This document shows, in pieces, positions 1 through 9,648 of a stretch of DNA of 64,000 bases. The notes beneath the pieces were generated by a model. It searched no databases. It was not told where the DNA came from and worked only from the letters and a program-made list of their open reading frames with translations. Source of the stretch: Callaeas wilsoni (Eukaryota; Chordata; Aves; Passeriformes; Callaeidae); the NCBI GenBank assembly GCA_013398955.1, contig VWPU01014911.1, positions 1 to 64,000 on the forward strand, written 5' to 3'. A program made the position numbers and the translations under genes. Position 1 is the first letter of the stretch, and every line of letters starts with the position of its first letter.

Positions 1-60
1 CGCCGGCCCGGCCCCGCCCCCGCAGCAATGGCGGCCGCGGCTCCGCAGCGACGGCGCAGG
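1..60. promoter_or_regulatory. CpG-rich left edge with GC box, possible promoter or first-exon edge
   Basis: The first 60 bases are very rich in CpG and contain a GC box (CCCCGCCCCC at 12-21), then drop abruptly to ordinary composition. An ATG at 28 in the context GCAGCAATGG opens a 24-codon frame ending at 102 (poly-Ala then Arg-rich), which I do not regard as a gene on this evidence. The patch could be the 3' edge of a CpG-island promoter for CTNNA3 or for a divergent gene beyond the left edge. I see no good donor in the next 250 bases, which weakens the first-exon reading. Confidence 0.35.
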
Positions 61-778
61 AGAAATAAATCGCAATTCTCCTTTGATAGACTTTCAGCCT
101 GAAACTTTCACTTTTCGGCCTGAAACGCAGAGGCCGTGTCTGCCCCTGCGAATTAAACCTGCGCACCTGGGTCTGCCAGGGAGGAGGCAGCCAGGAACTA
201 CTACAGGAGACAGGAACCATTAGGTGTTGCATTAGCTTCTACAGGGGCGTTAATATTTTTCCTGGTTTTACTTTCTTCCAGTTATTACAAAGTGTCTCTA
301 TCGTATGACCTTTGTATGCAATTTAATTTGCTGTAGATAATTTTTTTTTATGCTAGCAGCAGTTAATTACGGCAGCAGCAGTACAATGGATATTAAATTT
401 CACTGGACTTTCTACCTGTGCTGCAATGGGTAAAAATAATAATTTTACCTGATTTTTCATTCCTATAGTCAGAGCTTTTTTGCTTTATTTTTTTAAGTAG
501 CTGGAGTGATATTGGTGACTGTGCTTCCCACCTTCTTTTTTTATTTTTTTTTGTGAGTTATTGATCAAGAAGCATTCTTAATAATTGTTTTAACTTACCT
601 CAGCACCAAAAATATTGCTGGATTAGTAATGGTTTTAAAATAGGCTTGTGAAAATCGCCTGTTAGGACTTTTCTCTGGAACCTGACCCGAGGACTGTAGA
701 GGACGGACAGACATGAGAAAGCAGCAGGTGTTCCTATGCTTGTCAGAGTGAGGAAAGCAGCGCGTTCAGCTGCAGCTG

Positions 779-960
779 ATGGGAAGGTGTGGAAGGAAGG
801 AAGGCAGGCAGGCTGGCTGGGAAGTTGTGGCAGGAAGGCAGGCAGGCAGGCTGGGAAGTTGTGGCAGGAAGGCAGGCAGGCAGGCTGGCTGGCTGGGAAG
901 GTGTGGCAGGAAGGCAGGCTGGCTGGCTGGGAAGTTGTGGCAGGCAGGCTGGCTGGCTGT
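779..960 (+). repeat. Minisatellite stepped by GGCA/GGCT tetranucleotides
   Basis: Five anchors of GGGAAG(T/G)TGTGG start at about 781, 819, 853, 895 and 929. Spacings are 38, 34, 42 and 34 bases, so they differ by multiples of four. Between anchors lie variable runs of GGCA and GGCT tetranucleotides. This is a minisatellite whose unit length changes by slippage of an internal microsatellite. The G-rich strand is stop-poor, so several overlapping open frames cross it; these are artefacts of the repeat. Confidence 0.9.
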
Positions 961-1519
961 CAGGCGGTGCTTGCCGGTGAAGAAGCGCGGCTCCGGGCCG
1001 GGCTCTCTGGGCCCTGGTGCCGTGTCCTTGCAGCACCGCAGACCCGCACGGAGCTCCGTGCCCGGGCCGTTCCTGAACTGCGCGCCTGGAAGCCCCTCGG
1101 TGGCTGACAGCTACACAGGAATAGCCCATCCCCTGGGAAGCGGCTGAGGGCTGGCCTCTGCAGCTCGCGGGAGCGCTCCAGTCCAGTCTGCTCCACCAGA
1201 CCTTGCTGGAAGGTGAAAGCCTAGAGCCCGACCATTCCCGGCCCACGGGCTTCTGCCAGGGTGCGGTGAACACAGTCAAAACACACGTGCAGCATCCCGA
1301 GCCACTGAAGCCGGGAAACAGACTCCGTGCTCCTTCTGTCTCACAGTTTGCAATGTCTAACTTCAGCGTTTTGAATTTAGGCGCCTTTCTCTCCCAGCAG
1401 AGCTAAGAAAAAACTTACTTTTTTTTTCTTTAACAGTAATAGCTTTAGTTTGTGTTCACGTATAGGAGTCGAGCTAACACCACCTGCAATTTCAGTAAAA
1501 CAATAAATCCCGAGGTGGC

Positions 1520-1790
1520 TGAGAGCTGCGCAGCAGGCCCGCAGTGAGTTCCGTTTAACCAGCCCCCGTGGGCTGAATGGAGACGCTCGGTGCCCGTGGC
1601 TCGGTGCCCGTCGCTCGGCAGGGCGCGGCTGCTTGAGCGCGGCTGGGGTGACCCCCAGCGTTCTGAGCGCAGGCTGCAAGCGCAGGGCAGCGAGCGGCAG
1701 GAGCCGCGCTCGGCTCCTGGAGGAGTCCCTCGATCCCTGCGCGGGAGCAGCGGCAAAACGGCCTAGGGACACGTGCGGAGTGCTCCTGGA
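1520..1790. promoter_or_regulatory. CpG-rich patch upstream of CTNNA3
   Basis: About 270 bases rich in CG dinucleotides and GC-rich words (GGGCGCGGCTGC, GAGCCGCGCTCGG), with a tandem CTCGGTGCCCGT near 1587-1610 and an E-box CACGTG near 1771. The flanks are AT-rich. It looks like a small CpG island. No exon boundaries could be fixed, so promoter function is an inference from composition alone. Confidence 0.35.
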
Positions 1791-3533
1791 ATAAATGTGT
1801 TTTGAAAGTGAATTTATCTCCCAAAAGAATCCTAACAGGTTTATTTCTTAATCACTTAAAACTAGCAAGATCTTGACGCTGGAACAGGTAACAGGTAAAA
1901 GTCTGGTTTAGGACTGTTGTATGAAATAATGGTTCTAGGATAGAATTGCCTATATTTTTAAATTTTTAAAAATTTCTTCAAGTAAAGAGGACAGATACGG
2001 AAAAATCTTCAATAGCACAGGGACAGATTAACCAACCAGTATCAAAAATGCACAAGTGATTTCTTTAAAAATACAGGACTGAGCCCCAAGCACTTCAGTC
2101 CTTCAAGTTTCTTTTCTTTGTGGACCTTAAGTGCAATGTCAGTTTTGTAATGCTTGTTCCATCCCTTCTCCATCACTTGCTCTGTGGCCTTTTCTTTAAT
2201 AAATCTGTCAGCTTTACAAATTCAATAGTTTCAACATTTTTTCCTGTTAGAAATCTATGATGCTTGCAACAGAAAAAATAGGTTAGATTATGCCTAAGTT
2301 AACAAGTATTTACAGCAATGTTGGCAGAATGGCAACTTTGTGCTTATGTGTAACTTAGAATATTCTAAGAGTAAATTTTGCATCTCCTTTGAAGACTATG
2401 AATGAAATAATGACCCCAACATAAATTATGTTTTCCAACAGATAATGCTTGCACCACAACACTACAGGATTTTGTGTTTTCTCCCTGAAGAAATTAATAA
2501 ATAACAGTAGGAAAACCAATGCTGCATACTGAGGAATATTTGTTCTGTATTCCTCCTGTTCTCTTAGCTTTGTGGATCATTTAACAAAGCTGAAACCATA
2601 CAGACAATGAAAATGAGAATTTGCTATAGAAAATTCTATATGGCTAAAATTTCACCTTCTGTGAGTGCCTAAGAATGGATTTGGGGACAAATTTCAGGTA
2701 GAGAATCAAAAGTGGCTTCATTCATTTAGTTAGGACATGTCAAACTTTTCCTTGTTTGTCAACGATGACAAAATTTGCTGTGATATAATGGCTGCTGAGC
2801 AGCTTCCATGGAATCAATTGGTATCCCATGGTACTTTTTATAAACATTATCTAGAAGAACAACAAGAAATTTCTGCTAGTTAGGTAAACCCCAGTGTTCT
2901 TCTAGTGCTGGTCCTTTCTGCTCGAGGATTTGAGGCTGCTGGCCTCAAAGGCAGCGTTGAGAAGGTGCTGATGCCTTTGGCTGACGTGTGCAGGGAAGGC
3001 AGACGCAGCTGCAGCTTCGTGTGTCTGGCTCTGCTCACAGATGCTTAATCACCTTACTCACCTAGCAACACTTCAAATGAAGGCAGCGTGGCATCTGTCA
3101 GCACAGGTGTGTGAATAAACATGGCCTGCTTGCTAATCCTGCCTATGCAGCTAAATATTAATTAAGGTGTCTAAACATCTGCGCATATGCAAAAAGAGGC
3201 GTACAATTTTATCCTAAAGCTTTCATTTTACTATTGAAAATGTGGCTCTTAAAATTAACAGACTGTACAATCTGCTTTTGCCTCTAATCCTCTCCTATGT
3301 TCAGTAATAGATCGTTTTTGGAAAAATGCTATTAGTTCTACTTAAATTTTAATGAAATTACAGGTTCAGTGGTACAAGGTTGTCAAACGATATCACTGAA
3401 TGTTGTTGTAAGTGTCAATGCAGCCAAATGTTTTTTTGCGTTATTTTTAATAAATAATCTTAGCAAATTTAGGCATGTGTGTGCTACTGAATAGGAACCT
3501 TTTTCCTTAGTACATCTCTACCAGATTTCCTGG

Positions 3534-3687
3534 GTTTTAAACAAAAAAGCATGTTCGTATTTGCAACTGGTTTATCCACACATTGTTTTAAACAAAAAAC
3601 CATGTTCCTATTTGCAACTGGTTTATCCACACATTGTTTTAAACAAAAAAGCATGTTTGTATTTGCAACTGGTTTATCCACACATTT
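3534..3687. repeat. 51-bp tandem repeat, three copies
   Basis: The CATGTT core occurs at 3550, 3601 and 3652, exactly 51 bases apart. Each unit runs from TTTTAAACAAAAAA through GCAACTGGTTTATCCACACA. Copies differ at only a few positions, so the duplication looks recent. Because 51 is a multiple of three and no stop falls inside, both strands show short open frames with a 17-residue repeat (for example MDKPVANTN on the minus strand); I regard these as incidental. TTATCCACA in each unit coincides with a bacterial DnaA-box word, with no expected relevance in a bird. Confidence 0.93.
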
Positions 3688-4984
3688 CCTACATTTTTAT
3701 TAAAACAGAAAGTAAATGGATATGCTTTCAAAATCCAGCTACGCTGAATATCATATGAAAATGCTACTCTGCGCCAAAACCACCCTCATTGTAGGTTTAT
3801 TAATGAGACTTGGCTTTCATAAGGCATCTGCAACACCATAAAGAGTAACACTCTTCCTACATGTGTGAAAGTAAAAGAGGCTTCTGGCTCCCATTCTGTA
3901 CCGCTTGACTTTTGTCCCTGTTCTGAGCACAGATGTGGGTATGGAGACCCTGATTTACTCACCTTTTGTGTGCTTCAAATCTTAAAATATATGACTTTTT
4001 GTTTGATTTATTTTTCGTTTAATCATTATTTTCCAGTTTGTTGGAGGTTTTCCCCCCCACAAAAACAATATATGCAGTCTGATTTAAACAGCTCTGATAA
4101 AAGCCTGTGATTTTGCTGAGTTTTACAGGCTATTTTTCACATTGGCACGACAGAGAGGAATTATGATATTGGGTAGAAGCAGCAGGTGCACCTTGTGTTA
4201 GTACCTCCAGATTAGCAGAAGCTTTAGAAATGAAATCAGATAGTGGTCAGTTATGAAAAAAACTCTTCATCAGAAATTCTCCCTCCCTGTTGGTTAGTGA
4301 TTGGCTTAGTCACATTTGTGCCTAAACTTTAAATCTGTTTGTAGTATTGGCTGTTTGCGTCTCTCCTGGGTAAATGACCACTTTAATTCCTATTATGTCT
4401 CAGAGATAGATCACAGCAATAAACCTTCTGAGTTATTGAACATCAGATACTTTGTACATTTTGAATTGCAAGACCTTGAATTGAAGGAATGCTAAAATTC
4501 AGTAACAAATAGAATAAAACCAACTTTAATTATCCTTTAGAGGCAGTTTACCATGGGTCTTTCAGCTGAATGTCCCCTTTTTTCAAATCAAGCTACCACA
4601 GACATTATTTTACAGTATTAACGATGTACTAATTACACCCCTCCTGTTAGCATTGTACTTGTGCAGAAATCTGTGGTGTACAGTATCAGCACTCATGGTT
4701 ACAAGTTTGATTTTTATAGGTCTGTGTTGCTGCTGGTTTCTGTCGCTGATGGGCTGCACGTGGAGAAGCACAGTGATAATGTGCTTTTTGTTGAATTGTC
4801 TGAGAACCTTGGGATCTTCATGAATAATCCATTTTAGTCTCCAGTTACTCTCAGCTGAATAGCCTACATTTCCTACTCAAGAAAAATATTCCTGGTGAAA
4901 ATTGCAAAAGATAGTTTGAAGAAACAAAGCTTGAGCAATGGAGGTCTTGAGATTTGTGTAAATCCCAAGAGCTAAAGGGAGCGA

Positions 4985-5008
4985 AGTGACTGAAGTACTT
5001 CAGTCACT
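4985..5008. repeat. 24-bp perfect palindrome without spacer
   Basis: The half site AGTGACTGAAGT is followed immediately by its exact reverse complement ACTTCAGTCACT, with AGTACT at the centre. Symmetry breaks on the next base each side. It could form a cruciform or act as a symmetrical binding site; no known factor site is assigned. Confidence 0.95.
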
Positions 5009-6149
5009 GCTATTTCATTTCTGACACTTACAGTGACATGATTAATTTTGCAGTTTAAGCTCCCAAACTGCTCATTTCATACTGCATGGTTTCTCAGTAG
5101 GAATGGGAATTAGTGCCTTGGAAGCAGGCTGTTTTTCAAGAGTCATCTCTCTAGATAATATTATTTATTCTTTGTAAAAATTATGTCTTATGGAGTCAAT
5201 ATAATTCTGACAAGGGTGATTAAATAATAATATACGAATGTGAAATACATTAACTCAACGCTTCCATTAGAAGTAAATAGATGTGTAAGCAACTGAAAAT
5301 AGAAAGAAATTACTAATTACTGGATTTACTTACGGATAATAGCTGAAGGCAAATGGAGAGTCAGAATATTGGAATGTGCTCTCTCTAAAAAAATAGATTT
5401 ATTTCTGAACTGTTTCAAGTGACAGCTAACATCAAAAGTTATTGCAGGAGCATGAAATTTTGCTAAAGAATCTGATTATAAAATTTTCTTTGGCCTACCT
5501 TAATCTAAATAGTTTTAGAAAATAGGATGATATCTATACTGGTGGGCACAGGGTTATGTCCAAGGTCCTGTGTCTGGTCAGACAGTCTATCTGTGCCCCG
5601 ATGCCATTCTGGGAGTAATTTAGCCACTCACCAGTTAGGAATTTTTGATTTGTCTTCTGTGGGAATGAAATCCAGGTACATGAGATGCAGAAATCTGAAT
5701 CAGCCAGGTTCCCTACCTGGATGATCACTGGCCAGGACTGGAATTGTCTTCACCCAATGCAGATACGGATACTATATTCGATTTAAAATTTGCTTTGTTT
5801 TCATGGGAACCTTACTTGATTGATTAAGTTTTCAACGTGTTTGCCAGAAGTGCAGTGTCTGAACAAGTCTAGTTCTCATTCACAGCTGTGAAATCCTACC
5901 CAGAGCCTTTCAGCAGAACATAAAAAAGCAGGTGAGCCAAACTGGAGGGGGAATCACGGGAGAGTGGAACAACCTACTACCTGAAAAAACAGTGTCTGCC
6001 AGAAGGGAGGATACGTGAACATTGACACAAAATGATTTTAAATCAAACCCAACAAATAGGCTTAGTGCATAGGTTCTCTCTATGAACTACCTACCTGTCA
6101 AGGGGCGAAAGGAGAGCGGCGGGACCGTCCCCGCGGTGCGGGGCAGGAG

Positions 6150-6348
6150 CAGGGGATGGCCCCTCCTCAGATCCGACCCCTCCCGTCGAGTCAGATCCCC
6201 CTTGGGCCCCCACAGGCCAGACTCCCTCCTCAGATCAGGACCCTTTCCTTCGAGTCAGCGCCTTCCGTCGCGTCCCCTCAGATCAGACCCACTCCGATCA
6301 GACCCACTCAGGTCAGACCCTCTCAGGGTCGCGCGCTGTCCCCCCCAA
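6150..6348. repeat. Degenerate short-period leader of the GC minisatellite
   Basis: Repeated words of the form TCAGATC(A/C)GACCC and CCTTCCGTCGAGTCAG-like blocks occur at irregular spacing, leading into the 46-bp array. The region is C-rich on the + strand and carries many CG dinucleotides. It may be an older, decayed part of the same array. Confidence 0.6.
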
Positions 6349-6808
6349 GGCCGGCCCGCTCCCGCCCCTCAGGCTCGCGCTCTGTTCCCCTCAGGGCCGC
6401 CCCGCTCCCGCCCCTCAGGTTCGCGCTCTGCTCCCCCTCAGGGCCGGCCCGCTCCCGCCGCGCAGGTTCGCGCTCTGTTCCCCTCCGGGCCGGCCCGCTC
6501 CCGCCGCTCCGGTTCACGCCCTGTTCCCCTCAGGGCCGGCCCGCTCCCGCCGCGCAGGTTCGCGCTCTGTTCCCCTCCGGGCCGGCCCGCTCCCGCCGCT
6601 CCGGTTCACGCCCTGTTCCCCTCAGGGCCGGCCCGCTCCCGCCGCGCAGGTTCGCGCTCTGTTCCCCTCCGGGCCGGCCCGCTCCCGCCGCTCCGGTTCA
6701 CGCCCTGTTCCCCTCAGGGCCGGCCCGCTCCCGCCGCGCAGGTTCGCGCTCTGTTCCCCTCCGGGCCGGCCCGCTCCCGCCGCTCAGGTTCGTGCGCTTT
6801 CCCCCTCA
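6349..6808. repeat. GC-rich minisatellite: ten 46-bp units in 92-bp higher-order repeat
   Basis: The 460 bases divide into ten units averaging 46 bp. Each unit has GGGCCGGCCC (palindromic; it contains GGCCGGCC) except unit 2, then GCTCCCGCC, a variable middle and CTGTTCCCCTC(A/C). From unit 3 onward two types alternate: one with CGCAGGTTCGCGCTC and one with CTCCGGTTCACGCCC, giving near-identical 92-bp AB dimers. Unit 10 is a variant. Since 46 is not divisible by three and stops are lacking, long Pro/Arg/Ser-rich frames run through in several frames; these are not supported as proteins. Units ending CCCCTCAG|G also resemble a 3' splice acceptor. Confidence 0.95.
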
Positions 6809-8404
6809 GGTCAGCTCGTGGGCTCCATGTGTTGCCGCGCCCGCCTTAGGGAATGAGGGGAGAGCGCCTGTGGGGAGGAGAAGGGGCGAAGGGAAGTGGA
6901 AACAGGGAGCTGGGCATGTTGGAAAGTAGGTGTACCTGTCTTCTCCTCAGCAGGAGGCTGATGAGGTAGATGGCCCCTTCAGTGTAGAAGGGAAGGAAGA
7001 TTTCGGGCCACAGAGGCATATGAATGTCCTCCCTTACTGAGGAGAGAATGTGGCTCAGAGAGATGTTTCTGGATACTCTGGTGTGTCCTGGACCTGGTTG
7101 CCTTTTGCTCAGAGCTTTCAGCATTTCCAACGGACTTCTGTGGCATGAAGGGTATGAGCATGTAAGTAGGCAAAAATATATTTTATACAGGGGTTTTGGG
7201 AGTTCTCCTTTAGGATAGTGGCTTCTGCATTCGTCCATCTTGCCAGGGAAATGAATACGGTTGCCCGTGCTGCCTCTTTTTTGGCATATTAGTACAAATA
7301 CTCCTCTCAGCCTTGCCAGCAGCTGCCTCAGCAACATTTGAAAATGCTTCCAGGGTCTTTTGTAAGAAGGTACTCATTTTTATTGGTCTGGGATGGCAAG
7401 AACCTTGTCCAAACCCTGCCAATTCTGACTGCTGCTCTGAAGTTATCACAGCTTTTGAAGGAATCCCTCTTAATAAGCACCAGGAATTGGAAAGAGTTGC
7501 CTCTCCAGTTGGGAGAGGTGTCTGAACATAGGTGTCTAGCACCATTTTAGGCACTTTTGGCCTTTTAAAGCATCCCCATATCCAGCCCTTGCGTATGTGG
7601 TTGAAGTCTGTGGGAGACCTGGGGGTGTCTGAGAGGCTTTTCTGATGGATCCCACGGTATATGAAATGGTATTAGGTGTCTGCCGTAAGCAGCTGAATCC
7701 CATTCCTCATTTGATAACTCAAAATGATGGGTCAAAAATCTTCAAATAAAATGAGCAGTTTTCACACCTCTCATTAGTCAGCCTATCAAAACAAAGAGGG
7801 TTGCTATTTGCTTCATAAATAAAACACTGATGGAATTACAAAGATCTAATGATTAAAAAAGTGTAATAGGGATCATTTACATAAATCCACTTGTCTATAT
7901 TGAACTTTGCAGTGAAGCGAATTGCATTTTTGTTCTTAACTTTTAAGTAACATTCATGAGGTAAATGAGAGAGCTAAGAAATGCTGTGAAATACTAACTG
8001 CAGGTGGTGAGATTTATACTTGCATTGCCTGATATAGTTTTAATATAGTACTCAGAAAATTAAATCTCACTCCAGCAGCTTTCTTATCTGTCTGTTGTTG
8101 CTCATGTCTTCTAAATTCATGAGTTGCAGGTGAGAGAAGAACGATTTTTTTTCAGAGTTTAAGCTTCAAATATGAACCTGAGAGGAATGAATTATGAATA
8201 AAATTGTCAGTTTAATATGGCAATACCAAGTACATTTCCCATAATAAATTATTATATAATCTAGGAAAGTCTGCATAGTTTATATGAATATTTGATGTTT
8301 TTGCATCCATAATCCTTTTTGCTGCATTCCTTCTATATATCTTTAAGTGCAGAAGACACTTTTGAAATCAGTTGGCCATTGCATGACAGGGCTTAAATGT
8401 GATT

Positions 8405-8555
8405 GGTCTTTTTTTTTTCCCCATTCCTTGCAGCTGTTTCAGTACTGTCTCCTATGTATGTCCAAGTCTTTTTTTTTTCCCCCCCCCCCTCCTCTCTTCT
8501 CTGTAGTCACAATATGTGCTCCTTCCTTAGGTTTGGGATTTTTTTCCCCCCTTAT
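8405..8555. repeat. Three T(n)C(n) polypyrimidine blocks
   Basis: Runs of T10C4 (8409-8422), T10C11 (8469-8489) and T7C6 (8539-8551) lie 60-70 bases apart. Much of the intervening + strand is also pyrimidine-rich. Such strand-asymmetric tracts can form triplex (H-) DNA and are prone to slippage and to assembly error. Confidence 0.8.
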
Positions 8556-9576
8556 TCCTTGTTGAGTCTCCCCAGGGCTGTTAGGTGGTGTCAGGTTACC
8601 TCAACCTTCAGGCCGTCTGTGCCCTTTTTACCTCTAAATCAACTAACAATAGCCAAATCGCTTTGGTTGAAATTTTCCAAAATGAAAATTCAGCCTGACA
8701 TGTGGACCTCGTACAATTTTCAGACGGAATGATTTAAGACCTCCGGTCTCTAGCAGAATAGATGCAAATATTGAGCAGCCTCTGCATTTGGGAGTTTTAG
8801 GAGGGTTTTCTCGTTCTATGTGTATTGTAAGCTGCACTTCGGGGTACTCTAACTTGCTGTGTTAGCAGATTAGCAAAGCTTCACTCATATCCAGTTTTTA
8901 AATGGTTGCCCTGGTGGAAAATCTTACAAATGAGGGATCATCAATCTGGAAGTGTGTTTTGAGTGTTTTGTAAAGGTGAATGGAAGAGACGTACATTGCA
9001 TCGATATTTGAGTGTGGATTTACAGTAGTGGCCTTTGCTTTCCTCCTTGTCCTTTCCCTTCTCATGTTCAGCCTAAACCCGATGGATTTTTGAGGGGGCT
9101 TTGCCATTGCTTCTCTGGTGTGTGCTTTAGGTTCTGAAAGCCCTGCGTGAAACCCGGTTTGCGGGGCTGGGAACGGGCTTGGGTGTCTCTAAGTGGTGTT
9201 CTCAGTAGCAAGTTGTCAGTGAAGTCGGGCACCACCATTCTGGGAGGCGTTCCAGTGGAGCGCTGCCCTCCCATTTTGTTTCTTGCGAACTGGGACTGAC
9301 AGGGAACCATTTGCAGCCTGGCTGTCGGTGCCCGTGGAGTCCTGCCGCATCAAGAGGGCTTCTTCACAGAGCTGTTCCTAGGAGCTCCTTTATTCAAAAG
9401 GTCTCTTGATTCAAAAGGTAAGATCGAAGAAGAATGTAGGCATTTTTCCTCTTGTTGGAAGTACATGAAGCTGTAAATGGAGCTATAGCTGCTTAATAAA
9501 ATAATCACCTCAAAAGTTTAAAAAAGTTAAAAGGCTGGTTTTCTTAGCTAGCTTTCTAAAAAATGAACTTTTAAAC

Positions 9577-9648
9577 ATGATTTAAAAAAAATTCCGAATA
9601 TTAAAAAAATTTAAAAAAATTCTGAATATTCTGAAATTTTTAAATCAT
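9577..9648. repeat. AT-rich imperfect palindrome with a related copy at 9896-9929
   Basis: ATGATTTAAAAA at 9577-9588 is the exact reverse complement of TTTTTAAATCAT at 9637-9648. Inside, TTCCGAATATT pairs imperfectly with AATATTCTGAA. A sequence resembling the left half (TTTAAAAAAAATTTCGAAAT) recurs at 9896. It may be a remnant of a small repeat or simple AT-rich drift. Confidence 0.6.

Noticed and set aside
28..102. Short ATG frame at the left edge (poly-Ala, Arg-rich, 24 codons)
   Set aside because: Too short, lies at the window edge, and no downstream donor or homology supports it as a gene; kept only as a note in the CpG patch.
736..1279. Long overlapping open frames on both strands near 0.7-1.3 kb
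   Set aside because: Produced by the GGCA/GGCT minisatellite and adjacent CpG-rich sequence; low-complexity translations with no recognisable family.
3534..3687. Regularly repeated 51-bp units considered as a CRISPR-like array
   Set aside because: Units are contiguous tandem copies without distinct spacers, in a vertebrate genome, with no cas genes.
6082..6929. Two overlapping 255-257-codon Pro/Arg/Ser-rich open frames
   Set aside because: They exist because a 46-bp GC-rich minisatellite lacks stop codons in several frames. The same repeat is read in different frames, with no domain and no splice context.
7210..7554. 114-codon minus-strand open frame
   Set aside because: No recognisable domain, no splice or promoter context, and overlapping frames on the other strand are nearly as long.
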